Notes: generated by a model not told the origin, from the sequence alone. A stretch of 40,488 bases of DNA from Mycoplasmatales bacterium (GCA_014238055.1 JABABV010000003.1:1-40488), one strand, 5' to 3'. Shown: positions 10,834 to 20,237, counted from the stretch's first letter. Numbers and translations: made by a program.

Positions 10834-12636
10834 TTAAACTGCTGATATTGGATACATTATCAATGTGAATGGATCAGGAGCTTTGTTAGGGTTAAAAAAC
10901 ATTTTAAATGATAATGTAGCTATTTTTGCTTTTGCATTATCTGTTTCGTCACCCGCACCCTTGCCTGTATTAGTAATTGTAATAGTCACTGATTTTTCTT
11001 GTTCACTAAATTCTAAATCTTTTGAAAGTTTAAAATTAATACGATTAATACCTTTAGATTCAGTAATGATTCATTTTCAAGTATATTTTGATTTAGAATT
11101 TTCTTCACCAGGAAAAGGATAATCACTTTGAGATCAATTTTGTTTACCTTTTGGTAGATGATTTGTAGGATATCGATCAAATGCTGAACTTGTTGCAAAC
11201 GAACTATATCTTTTAACTAAACCTCTTAAGTTAACAACTTTAGAATCTGTATATTTGCCTTCTACATCATTAGTTATTTTTGTTATATAACTTTTTCAGC
11301 TATCATAACTATAAGATACCTTACTAAATTTTCAGCCAGTATTATGAACAGTGTTATCTACTTTAGCGCCATAAATTTTGTTCAATTCATTGTCTTTTGT
11401 AGTATTCATATCTATTGCACCTGTTGAAGATTGCAATTTTTTATCTAAAATAGTTACTTTTATACCATTATCAGTGTCAACAGGAAGTTGAACAGTTAAA
11501 ATTGGATTTGGATTTTTATTTTTTCAACCATCTACATTATTTTTTATAAATGTTTTAAAACCATCTTTAGTTACTGAGTCAGATGCTGATTTTTGAAAAT
11601 CCTTTAAATCATAATGACTGTTTCAGTTAGCTACATCGAAAGATTCTCCGGTTCATGTTTGAGTAAAAGTTAATGTAGTATCAGTTAAAAACCCATAAGT
11701 ATTATCAGGTGTTAAAATAGCTGTTAAAGTAATAGTATGTTTTTCGTCATCTTGCGTAAAGGCAGCGCCTTCATCTTTAAGGTGTAAATTATTACTTGTA
11801 GAGCGACCTTTTTGGTCAACACCTTTTAAGTCAAAGTTTACATTTTTTAAAAATTTATAATTATCGTTATAAACAGATTTGATAGCTTTTCAATCATTAT
11901 CAGCATTATTAGCAGATGTTAAAAAATCGTTTCAATCTTGATAATCAACTGGTTTTGTTGCTGTTCATGCTCCTGAACTATAAGGTGTTCCATTACCGTC
12001 ATTAACTTTAAAAGTAATAGTAAAAGTACTTTTTTGCTTTTTCGTTTGATCTATTAATGTTGTTGTTAAAGTTTTGTTATCGTCATGAGCAACCACACCA
12101 TTAATAGTTTTGCCACCTAAAGCTACGATTTGGTCTGATGTTGATCATCCATTCGCACCTACATTAGCATCAGCAATGTTTGTAATAGTTTCAGCTAAAG
12201 CAGCTTTTTTAAAACCATCTCAATCATAATAAGCAACGGGCTTAGTTGCTACTCACTCATTTACGTTATATGAAGTTTGGTCTTTACCATTAGCATCTGC
12301 AAAAGAGATAATAAAAGTTGCCATTTCTTTTTTAGTACTATTAATAATAGTAGCGCTTAAAGTTTTTGAACTATCATCACTAGTTATTCCAGTTCCTGAA
12401 AAATTAACAGTATTACCTTTCGCTCAATTAGTTGTTGCGATAGTTTGTGCAACGATGTTTGCAACGGTTTCTTTTGAAGCATCTTTTTTAAAATCAGCTC
12501 AAGTCTCTTTCTTTGGATTATTAGGATTTTTACCTTTACTATTCCCACAACTTACTACTGTTAAGGCAGTTGTTGTTGTAACTGCACTCACAGCTCCTAT
12601 AGATAAAAATATTTTTGATATTTTTTTATATTTCAT
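10834..12636 (-). CDS. Repeat-containing surface lipoprotein 1 (- strand)
   Basis: 600 residues. Signal peptide with lipobox VVSC, Cys30. After a short linker come two copies of a module of about 90 residues (from W46 and from about residue 130). Each starts W-x-x-F-K-x-x-A-x-x-E, has N-I-V or N-I-A shortly after, and ends Y-x-V-x-x-W or equivalent followed by ATKPV. A third, longer related segment and a C-terminal region of about 270 residues follow. The C-terminal part shares landmarks (L-N-K-I-Y-G, R-G-L, final Y-P) with the lipoprotein at 17049-18509, its nearest relative here. Trp is mostly TGA. AAGGAG lies upstream. Function is unknown; beta-sandwich adhesin-like modules are a guess. 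Confidence 0.88.
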
Positions 12637-12668
12637 TTTTTCACTCCTTATTTATACTATATGTGTAA

Positions 12669-12707
12669 AACAAATATTTAGCATAATTGTAATGCCAAAT
12701 ATTTGTT
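12669..12707. repeat. 16-bp inverted repeat upstream of lipoprotein 1
   Basis: Arms AACAAATATTTAGCAT (12669-12684) and ATGCCAAATATTTGTT (12692-12707) match at 15 of 16 positions around a 7-base loop. On the - strand it lies about 33-70 bases before the start codon. It could be an operator at the promoter (a possible -10 lies between it and the gene) or a leader hairpin (another TATAAT lies upstream near 12720). Confidence 0.65.
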
Positions 12708-12762
12708 CACCTCAATAATTATATAATTTTATTTATAAAAATCAATCAATTATTAAAATTTA

Positions 12763-12797
12763 ACAAATAAAAAAATCAAATCTTTAATTTGATTTTT
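12763..12797 (-). terminator. Terminator of lipoprotein 2
   Basis: An 11-bp perfect stem AAAAATCAAAT/ATTTGATTTTT (12771-12781 and 12787-12797) with a 5-base loop, followed on the - strand by a T-rich run. It lies about 50 bases beyond the stop of the gene at 12847. Confidence 0.75.
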
Positions 12798-12846
12798 ATA
12801 ATATTTAAATAATTAAGATTATGTAAAATAAAAACTTTAAAATAAT

Positions 12847-14547
12847 TTAATGCGCAATTCAGTCAGGGTCTCTATCGATAATTAAATTAGAACTAAGTTG
12901 AACGATATTAAAAATTGTTCTATATGATTTTAAATAATTAAGATGTACTGGAATTTTTGAACTAATTCTACGATCATTTTTAAGATCAATAGTATTAATA
13001 TCTTTATCGTATTGTAAAGAAACATTAAAATTAAGAGCAGGATGAACTACTGTTGAATCATCTTTTTTAAAATCACTTACAATGACATAGATATGAGCAC
13101 GAGGATTATTAGTTTTGTCGTGCGTTTGAGGGAATTCATTTTTTAGTCATTCTAAATTTTTAAATTTTGAAGGCGCTAATTCTAATACTCAAGTACCGAT
13201 TGAATGGAGCTCAGAAACTGAAGCAGCAGTTAATGCATCTAAACCAGCATAAAATCATTTTCCATAATCTGATAACACAACATTAAAATCAGTTGTTGCA
13301 AAATTACGACTACCTTGTTGAATAGCTGTTAAGATCGTTTGACCACTAAGATTTGAACTTTGAATTGTAAAATGAATCGTATGTTCATTGTCGTTAACTG
13401 AAGGTGTTTCTGTCGTTAAAGAACTAGCGAAGGCACTATCTTGAAATTTTGCAACTCAACTTTCAGGAATCAACATATTATGTTTATTATTATTTTGAAC
13501 AGCTTCTAGCACTGCTAAAATATTTGCAGAAGTTGATAATGATTTTATAGCTGCTTGTTTATAAGCGTTTCATCCAGAGGGAGCGACTGGTTGAACGGTA
13601 CATATTCATTGTTTAACATTATATTTTACTTTATTGGAATATGTGATCTTGAAATTAGCAAATTCATTTTTACTTTTAGAATCAATTACAATTTTTATAG
13701 TAGGTGATAATGAAGTAAAAGTTGTGATAGTAAGATCGTTAGATGTTATTCCTTTTCATAAAGTCGGTGCATTAACAGCATTTTGAACGATATTAAGGGC
13801 AGCTTCAGCTTTGGCCGCTTTTAAAAAAACATTTCAATCATCAATTTTATCTACTCAATAATCTTTTTCATTATAATTATCGCTTCCATTTTCAGTAGCG
13901 ACAATTGTTGCTTGACCACTTAACTTAGAACTTTTAATCGTAAAACCGATTTTATGTAGTGAATCTTGAATTTGGGGAGCGGAAGCAGTTAATGATTTTT
14001 CAAAATCAAGATCTTCGAAAGCAGATACTCAATTTGCTGGAATAATTCCGTTCTCAGAATTATTTTGATTAATACTTACTAGAATTGTAAGAATTCCATC
14101 TGAGGTCGAAACAGCTGCTTCAGCATCTAATTTATAATTAGTTCATGTCGTAAAAGTTTTCGGTTGCACAGTACAATTTCAAACGCTAACTACGTATTTA
14201 GTATTATCTTTATAAACGGCTGTAAAAGTAGCGTATTGTCTTTGACTTTTAGAAGTGATGACAACTTTGATATTATGTCCATCAACAGTTGGTCCTGATG
14301 TAATAGAAACATCACCATCTTTTAAATAAGATCAACCACTAGCTTTTATAGTTGAGTTTTTCACAATATTAAAGGGTGATTCAGCTTCAGCTGCAGTTTT
14401 AAATTCGTCTCAACTATATTTTTTAGCAGGTGGAGAAGGATTTTTATGACCACAACTAACAGCTAATGTAGCAACTGAAGTAGTTGCAAGCCCTAACGAC
14501 GAAGCAGATAAAATAACTTTCCATATTTTTGCTTTATTTTTTTTCAT
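12847..14547 (-). CDS. Repeat-containing surface lipoprotein 2 (- strand)
   Basis: 566 residues. Lipobox AVSC, Cys32. The mature protein alternates two module types. Type A starts at W46 (YSWDEFKTAAEAE) and again near residue 245; each copy ends in W-x-C-T-V-Q-P. Type B follows each A, with W-x-x-Y-K-x-x-A, then I-I-P-x-x-W-V or a variant, and I-x-S-S-x-L-S-G-Q near its end. A C-terminal region of about 120 residues is less conserved. It is a close paralogue of the next lipoprotein (15137-16846). One Cys occurs in each W-x-C-T-V motif. AAGGAG precedes the start. Function unknown. Confidence 0.9.
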
Positions 14548-14647
14548 TTCTTTACTCCTTGATTACTTTGAGTAACGTTATTTAAAAAAATCTAAACGGC
14601 AATTGTCTATAATATTTTTTGTTATTTATTAGTTTATTTATATAATA

Positions 14648-14656
14648 ATTATATCA
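14648..14656 (-). promoter_or_regulatory. Promoter of lipoprotein 2 (- strand)
   Basis: On the - strand this reads TGATATAAT, a full extended -10, about 100 bases before the start codon. It is the left arm of an 11-bp inverted repeat whose right arm is the promoter of the divergent small gene. Confidence 0.6.
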
Positions 14657-14679
14657 AAATCTAAATAATTTTTTGGCTT

Positions 14680-14688
14680 TGATATAAT
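14680..14688 (+). promoter_or_regulatory. Promoter of the small membrane protein gene
   Basis: TGATATAAT on the + strand, about 40 bases before ATG 14730. With the - strand element at 14648-14656 it forms the palindrome ATTATATCAAA...TTTGATATAAT, so the two divergent promoters lie back to back with overlapping -35 regions. A second TATAAT at 14718-14723 would give a nearly leaderless transcript. Confidence 0.5.
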
Positions 14689-14729
14689 CAATAGTTTAAA
14701 TATTTTATTTTTTGTAATATAATGTTAAT

Positions 14730-15062
14730 ATGAAAATAAAACGTAATATATACAACAATCGTTGATTATACAATTTCCAAAGATATTCTTGAATGATTTT
14801 AAGTCAATATCTTTGAGTTTTACTATACGCTTTTGTGATCGGATTATTATATTGAATTTTTCACAACGACATTCCGAAACCTAAAAGTAATATTATTGAA
14901 AGTATCTTAATTTATACTGTAGTTTTAGGGCCTTTTATGATGTTTGGTTTTAGTTTGCTTTGTGTCTTTTTAGGAACGTGATATTTCCGTTCTTTAGTAT
15001 GAGTTACAGCATTGTTTGTTGTTTTTGCAATTCCCGTATTATTCTTTTCTTTCAGTGCTTAA
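14730..15062 (+). CDS. Small membrane protein, unknown function
   Basis: 110 residues, visible only when TGA is read as Trp (seven TGA codons). The N-terminus is basic and aromatic (MKIKRNIYNNRW). Three hydrophobic stretches follow, near residues 25-50, 58-83 and 88-110, consistent with a three-pass inner membrane protein. No Shine-Dalgarno sequence is present before the ATG. It is the only + strand gene among the - strand lipoproteins, has a divergent promoter and is followed by a terminator. No family is recognised. The open frame with hydrophobic coding on the + strand supports a real gene. Confidence 0.7.
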
Positions 15063-15077
15063 TATTTATTATAAATT

Positions 15078-15120
15078 ATTAAAAAACAACCATCTTTAAT
15101 TAATGGTTGTTTTTTTAATA
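15078..15120. terminator. Bidirectional terminator between convergent genes
   Basis: A 13-bp perfect stem AAAAAACAACCAT/ATGGTTGTTTTTT (15081-15093 and 15103-15115), flanked by A- and T-rich sequence. It separates the small membrane protein gene from the convergent lipoprotein gene ending at 15137. Confidence 0.85.
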
Positions 15121-15136
15121 ATAAATTAGTTTATTA

Positions 15137-16846
15137 TTATTTATCTATTTTTAAAAGTAATGAAGGGTGATATGGATTTGCTGAAGTAGCATCTTTTTCA
15201 ATTTCAAAAAAAGTTGTAAAAGTATTTAAGTCAAAAGTGCTTCCTCATTTATATTGGTATTTAACGTGCATCGGAAACGATGAAGTAATTTTTTTATCGT
15301 TTTTAGGATTCACTTCACCTACGTTGATACCGTATCATAAAGTCATGTTGAACGAAATCTCTTGATTTCCTTCATTGATTGGTTTTAAATCGCTAATGAT
15401 AGCGTAAATATGAAATATTGAACTATCATTTTCATTATAAGCATTTAAAATTTTTGTCAAGTTATGGAATCTTGGTAAAATACTATGATCATTTAAAATA
15501 GCGAAACCAGATATATATTTACTTTCTGTGCCTCAACTAGTAATGTTTTCAATCCCTTTATAAAATCATTGTTCAAAATTAGATTGTTGAACATCAAAAT
15601 CAGTAATCGTAAAAGGATTAGTTCCTTTTTCGCGAGCAGTTAAAGGAACTTGTCCGCTAACGTTTGAACTAGTGATTATAAATTGTAAAGTATGTTTATC
15701 ATCATTAATCGTTGGTTTTGCAGCCGTCAAAGAACTAGCGAAGGTGCTATCTTGGAATTTTGCAACTCAAGTTGCGGGAATAATTTTATTAAGATGATTA
15801 TCTTTTTGCACCGATTCTAAAACAGCTAATATCCCAGATGAACTAGAAACTTGTTTCGTAGCAGCGTCTTTATAAGTTTCTCAATTAGAAGGCGGAATTG
15901 GTAACACTGTACATACTCAATTTTTAACGTTATATTTAACGTTTGTAACATATTTAATATTAAAAGTTGCTCATTCATTTTTAGCTTTATAGTCAATTAC
16001 AACACTAACATCAGGACTTATTGAAGAATTACTACGGATCGTAAGGTCGTTTGCCTTTAAGTCTTTTCATATTGAAATTACTGGACTTGAATTATCAACT
16101 ATTCTAATGGCTGTTTCAGCAAGAGCAGATTTATTAAATTCATCCCAACCATTCGATTTGGCAACTCAATAATCGCTCGTTTCGTATCGATCGTTTCCGT
16201 TTTCGGTAGCCATAATTGTCGCCTGACCATTTAAGTTTGAACTTTTAATAGTAAAGCTAATTTTATGTTTAGTATCTTGAATTTGAGGGTTAGTAGCAGT
16301 TAATGATTTCATAAAATCAGAATTTTTAAAAGCGTTAACTCAAGCTGTTGGAATTATTTCGTTATTAGGATTATCGTTTTGAATACTTATTAAAATTTCA
16401 AGAATACCAGCTGAAGTCGACACTGCTTCTTGAGCATCTAATTTATAAATATTTCATGCCGTAAAATCTTTAGGTTGAACGGTACAATTTCAAACACTAT
16501 TTACGTATTTAGTATTATCTTGATAAATTGCTATAAAAGTAGCGTATTGTCTTTGACTTTTTGAAGTGATGACAACTTCAATATTGTGTCCATCAACAGT
16601 TGGCCCGGACGTAATAGAAACATCGTCGTCTTTTAAATAAGATCAACCAATAGCTTTTATAGTTGCATTATTAACGATATTAATTGCTGATTCTTTTTCA
16701 GCGGCAGTTTTAAATTGGTCCCAACTATATTTTTTGTTAGATGAAGGATTTTTATGACCGCAACTAACAGATATAGCGGCAACTGAACTAGTTGCTAATC
16801 CTAAAGCAGTAGTCGAAAAAATAATTTTCAATATTTTTGATTTCAT
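15137..16846 (-). CDS. Repeat-containing surface lipoprotein 3 (- strand)
   Basis: 569 residues, paralogous to the lipoprotein at 12847-14547 with the same A-B-A-B module order and a diverged C-terminus. Lipobox SVSC, Cys29, then GHKNPSS and YSWDQFKTAAEKE from residue 40. The first A module is almost the same as in the neighbour, including the D-G-H-N-I stretch and the W-N-C-T-V-Q-P end. The start at 16846 is chosen over an upstream in-frame ATG at 16864 because AGAGGT lies just before it and the signal peptide then has normal length. Probably exposed on the cell surface; no known function. Confidence 0.9.
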
Positions 16847-16936
16847 TTTCTTACCTCTGATCATTTTAATTAATTTTTTAATTTAAATTATTAGTAGTTA
16901 AATAAATGATTATTATTGAATTCTATCTATATGATA

Positions 16937-16945
16937 ATTATATCA
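16937..16945 (-). promoter_or_regulatory. Promoter of lipoprotein 3 (- strand)
   Basis: TGATATAAT on the - strand about 90 bases before the start codon, in a context (TTTGATATAATTAT) nearly identical to the promoter of the paralogue at 14648-14656. Confidence 0.6.
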
Positions 16946-16984
16946 AATTTAATTATTTTTAATTTCGATAACAAATTGCTATAT

Positions 16985-17020
16985 AAAAATAAAAAAGTAA
17001 ATATTATGAATTTACTTTTT
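16985..17020 (-). terminator. Terminator of lipoprotein operon 4-5
   Basis: An 11-bp stem AAAAAGTAAAT/ATTTACTTTTT (16992-17002 and 17010-17020) with a 7-base loop, followed on the - strand by a T-rich run. It lies about 30 bases past the stop at 17049. Confidence 0.8.
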
Positions 17021-17048
17021 ATAAATTTCGTATTACTAAATATATTTA

Positions 17049-18509
17049 TTAATTTTGAGCCATTAAAGGATAGATGATCTCTTCATTTGGAAGAGCAGCT
17101 CCAGTAGCATTATCATAAAACATTCTAAACATTATACGATTATCTTGAAGAGTACCTTGACCGCCTTTATCTGTTAAAACTATTTGAAGCATTTGCTGCG
17201 AATCAGAAACAGTTATGTCATAAACGTCAAAAGTAGTTTTATTGACATTATCTTGCCCGCCTAAAAAGATGGCATACATACCGGTATGATTTTTATACCC
17301 TGGAAAATTTAAACCGTAATCAGCTTTCGTTCAAACGCCTTTCCCTGGTTGGAAATGATTTTTAGGAAAAATGCTTGGATCGTTGCTTTGAGTGTATAAA
17401 AAATATTTTCACATTAAACCACGAGTGCTTATCGTATCACTATCTGGTAATGTCCCTTTTGTATTTTTAAGTCAATTTTGAGTTATATTTTCTTTTCACA
17501 TATCGTATGTAAAACTACTATCACTAAATATTCAACCTGTAGGTGATTGAGATTTTGTTGAAGTTTCTCCATATATTTTATTTAAACCATTATCACTATT
17601 ATCAAGTTTAATCGATGCTTTTGCATTAGAAAAATATTTAGAATTTTTTAACATTAAACTAAATGTATTATTAACAGTTTTTCCTTGATCTCATGTAATG
17701 TATTCACTATCTTTGCTTCAATTTGAAATCAAAGAAGCGACTAAATCTTGAAAAGCTTTTGAATTATCTTTGATGCTTTTAGAAACAGCGTCAAAGAAAG
17801 TTTTAGAATCATAATTACAAGCTCAATCTTTTTTAATATTGAAGACTTGACCTTTCCATTGGTCGACAAAAGTTAAAGTTGTGACTTCAAATAAATTATT
17901 ATTATTGATTGCCTCTAAACGAACGACTAAAGTGATTGTGTTGTTGCTCTCAGAACTAGTTAATGCTAAACCATTTGTTTTCGCTAAAGCTAAATTACTT
18001 TTATTATTAGTTGATAGATCAATTCCTGTTAAATCAACATTAGAATTTTTTAAAGGAACAGCACCTTTTAAATAACAACTTTTAATAGCACTCCAAATTG
18101 CTAGACCATTATTTTTTAAAGCATCAGTTTTAAATTGGTCTCAATTTTGATAACCACTGACTGGTGAACTTTTTCAATTTTTCGTGCTATATGTATGATT
18201 ATTAGAAAAAGCAATTGTTAAAGTAGATTGCTGTTCTTTAGTAATGTTGATAATCGTTACTTCTAAAGTATGATTAAAATCGTCGGCATTAATACGATCA
18301 TTTAAAAATGATAATTGATCATCTTTTGATCATTTTCCAATAACTAAATGAGTTACGATGTTTTTAGCAGTTTCTGCTTCGGCTGCTTTTTTAAAAGCAG
18401 TTCAATCATGCTTCTTACCACAACTAACAACAGATAAACTAGTAGCCAATGTTAAAGTAGCAATAGAACTAGAAAACAAAATAGCTTTTAGACATTTTTT
18501 AATTTTCAT
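17049..18509 (-). CDS. Repeat-containing surface lipoprotein 4 (- strand)
   Basis: 486 residues. Lipobox VVSC, Cys30, directly followed by one A-type module from W36 (W-T-A-F-K-K-A-A-E-A-E, then N-I-V). A second segment starts NWDQFKTDA and contains L-T-G-I-D-L. The C-terminal 250 residues share landmarks with the lipoprotein at 10834 (L-N-K-I-Y-G, T-G-W-x-F-S, R-G-L, and Y-P near the end), so these two are relatives with different numbers of repeats. GAGGT precedes the start. It begins 31 bases after the stop of the upstream lipoprotein gene, so the two probably form an operon. Confidence 0.88.
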
Positions 18510-18540
18510 ATTTTAATTACCTCAACTTTTAATTTTTAAA

Positions 18541-19818
18541 TTAAACTTTTTGGATATATTGATAAGCTCAATCACTATCACTGTAAGTTGTAACGAATCC
18601 ATCTGTGTCAGTAAATATATTTTGTTGATAAGTAATTTTTTCGTTATTACTTTTTGAAGTAATAACTATTTTTAAATTATATCTATCAGCATCAGCTACA
18701 ATCGCAGTAGTGATCGATAAATTAGTTTTAGTTAAATCAGTTCATCAATCAGGGTGTGGTGAATGTTTAATTATATTTAGAGCAGTATCTTTTCCGGCAT
18801 CATTTTGGAACGTAGCTCATTTTTTATTCATTTCTTCTTGATTATGATATCAACCTAATGTCTCAGAACCATTTCATGAACTTTCTGTTGATGAATTATT
18901 AACATAAGCTTTTTTATTATATTTAGCTGTAAAAGTATCGTATTCCCCACTAGCTAAAAGATGGCTATGAAAAACAGCTATTCTGATATTTGCTTCATGC
19001 TTTTCAGTTGAATATGTCATTTTTCTAATTACATGAAGTAATTTCCCTCATTTAGATAAATCAGTTGTTCCTTTAATTCCTTTAAATTCTCAAATTTTTC
19101 GATAATCTTCAGTAGTGGCTTGATGTCGAAAACTAACTTCATCAGTATTTTTATATGCTCAATCAGTTTGCGCTGCTCCACTCGATAATGTTCATAAATC
19201 GTAGTTATAATTTTTAAAAGTATAATGAATCGTAACGCTAATTTTTTTCTTAGCAGCATAATCGCCAATAACAGCAGTTACGGTTTTAGCTTTATCATCA
19301 GCTACCGGCGCTGTTGCAAAATAAATATTATTAATATCTAAATTTCATTTTCAAGATGAATCAACAATCACTTGCTCAGCAATTTGGACTGGCTTTTCAC
19401 TAGTTGATAATTGTTTAAAGTGGTCTCATAGATTAAAGTCTGTTGGAGAACTGTGGGTTCATACGTGAATTTCATAACCATTACTATCTCAAAAAGCTGA
19501 AAAAATTGCTTCCTTTTTATCAGCGGTAGAAGCTAGTGTTAAAGTGATCGTATGAGTTTTTTCATTAACAGCTTTTGGAATAATAGTAATAATATTAGTT
19601 CCTGTAGTAGATCAATTAAGATTACTATTTTTGATGATATTGTTAGGCACTTCTGCTAAAGCACCTTCTTTAAAGTTTTTTCAAGTATTTGGGTCTGGTG
19701 TGTTACTGTTGTTGCTTCATCAACAACTAGTGGTGATTGTCGCTGTAGTTGCAACAGCCCCTAAGCTTAAACTAGATAATAAAATCTTATAAATATTTTT
19801 AAATTTACTTTTTTTCAT
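18541..19818 (-). CDS. Repeat-containing surface lipoprotein 5 (- strand)
   Basis: 425 residues. Lipobox TTSC, Cys32, followed by W-W encoded by two consecutive TGA codons. An A-type module starts at W46 (T-W-K-N-F-K-E-G-A-L-A-E, then N-I-I). A second W-x-x-F-K segment follows, then a middle part without clear repeats. A last A-type module near the C-terminus has W-A-T-F-Q-N-D-A and N-I-I-K. GAGGT lies 9 bases before the ATG. It is first in a two-gene operon with the gene at 17049. Function unknown. Confidence 0.88.
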
Positions 19819-19862
19819 AATAATTAACCTCGTTTTTAATAATTTTTAAATTTTAAAATTAG

Positions 19863-19921
19863 ATCATTTAAGTAATTAAAATATATTAATGTAGAATCAT
19901 TCAAGTAATCGAAATATATTA
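19863..19921. repeat. Direct repeat in the leader of the lipoprotein 5-4 operon
   Basis: Two copies of a 26-base unit (19863-19888 and 19896-19921), differing at 3 positions, with a period of 33 bases. Each has ATCATT, AAGTAAT and AAATATATTA in the same order. They lie between the - strand -10 and the ribosome binding site. Confidence 0.75.
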
Positions 19922-19937
19922 TTTGATATATATAATA

Positions 19938-19946
19938 ATTTTATCA
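19938..19946 (-). promoter_or_regulatory. Promoter of lipoprotein 5-4 operon (- strand)
   Basis: On the - strand this reads TGATAAAAT, an extended -10 with one change from the TGATATAAT used by the other - strand lipoprotein genes. The leader to the start codon is about 110 bases and contains the direct repeats. Confidence 0.45.
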
Positions 19947-20106
19947 TATTCAATAAAACTATGATTTTTATAAAACGATTTATTAATTAGTTTATATTTA
20001 TTAGTTTATATTTTCGATAAAAAAAGGTATAATAATAAATAGTTTAATTCGTTGAAACAAGTTCAATTGTTAAAATAAATATTAATTTATAAAACTCTAA
20101 TTTTTG

Positions 20107-20115
20107 TGTTATAAT
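20107..20115 (+). promoter_or_regulatory. Promoter of the S10-spc-alpha operon
   Basis: TGTTATAAT, a full extended -10. Transcription would start near 20122, giving a leader of about 115 bases. The region 17 bases upstream has no good -35 match. Confidence 0.65.
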
Positions 20116-20138
20116 ATTTAGACGACTTATTCTATGAA

Positions 20139-20227
20139 GTGTAAGGTTGCCGATACGCCAGTATTAGTTGTCTATGACTATCGGGTAATTTACATGGAGG
20201 AAGTCTAATCGAAATTAGACAAAGGAG
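20139..20227 (+). promoter_or_regulatory. Structured leader RNA of the S10 operon (candidate)
   Basis: The leader can fold into an outer stem GTGTAA/TTACAT (20139-20144 with 20190-20195, one G-U pair) enclosing a stem CCGATA/TATCGG (20150-20155 with 20179-20184). A separate perfect hairpin GTCTAAT-CGAA-ATTAGAC (20203-20220) directly abuts the ribosome binding site AAGGAG of rpsJ. The region is more GC-rich than the flanks. By analogy with L4 control of the E. coli S10 leader it could be autoregulatory, but the structure is different and no ligand can be named. Confidence 0.5.
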
Positions 20228-20237
20228 AGCAACTACT

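Larger units (their letters stand above)
19819..20237. other. Divergent intergenic region between island and S10 operon
   Basis: 419 bases without a gene. It holds the promoter and repeat-bearing leader of the - strand lipoprotein operon (19819-19946). An AT-rich middle (19950-20100) has a 13-14 base tandem repeat TTAGTTTATATTT near 19987-20014 and a possible extra -10 TATAAT at 20028-20033. The S10 promoter and its structured leader complete the region. Confidence 0.8.

Noticed and set aside
10865-11122. 85-codon frame on the + strand
   Set aside because: It lies fully within the - strand lipoprotein gene and has no ribosome binding site; it is an antisense shadow.
12455-12718. 87-codon + strand frame with a hydrophobic segment
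   Set aside because: It is the reverse of the lipoprotein signal peptide region and its promoter, so its hydrophobicity is an artefact of the opposite strand.
16847-16864. ATG 16864 as the start of lipoprotein 3
   Set aside because: It would put the AGAGGT ribosome binding site inside the gene and add residues before a standard signal peptide.
19863-19921. CRISPR array
   Set aside because: Only two repeat copies with a 7-base spacer, and no cas genes in the window.
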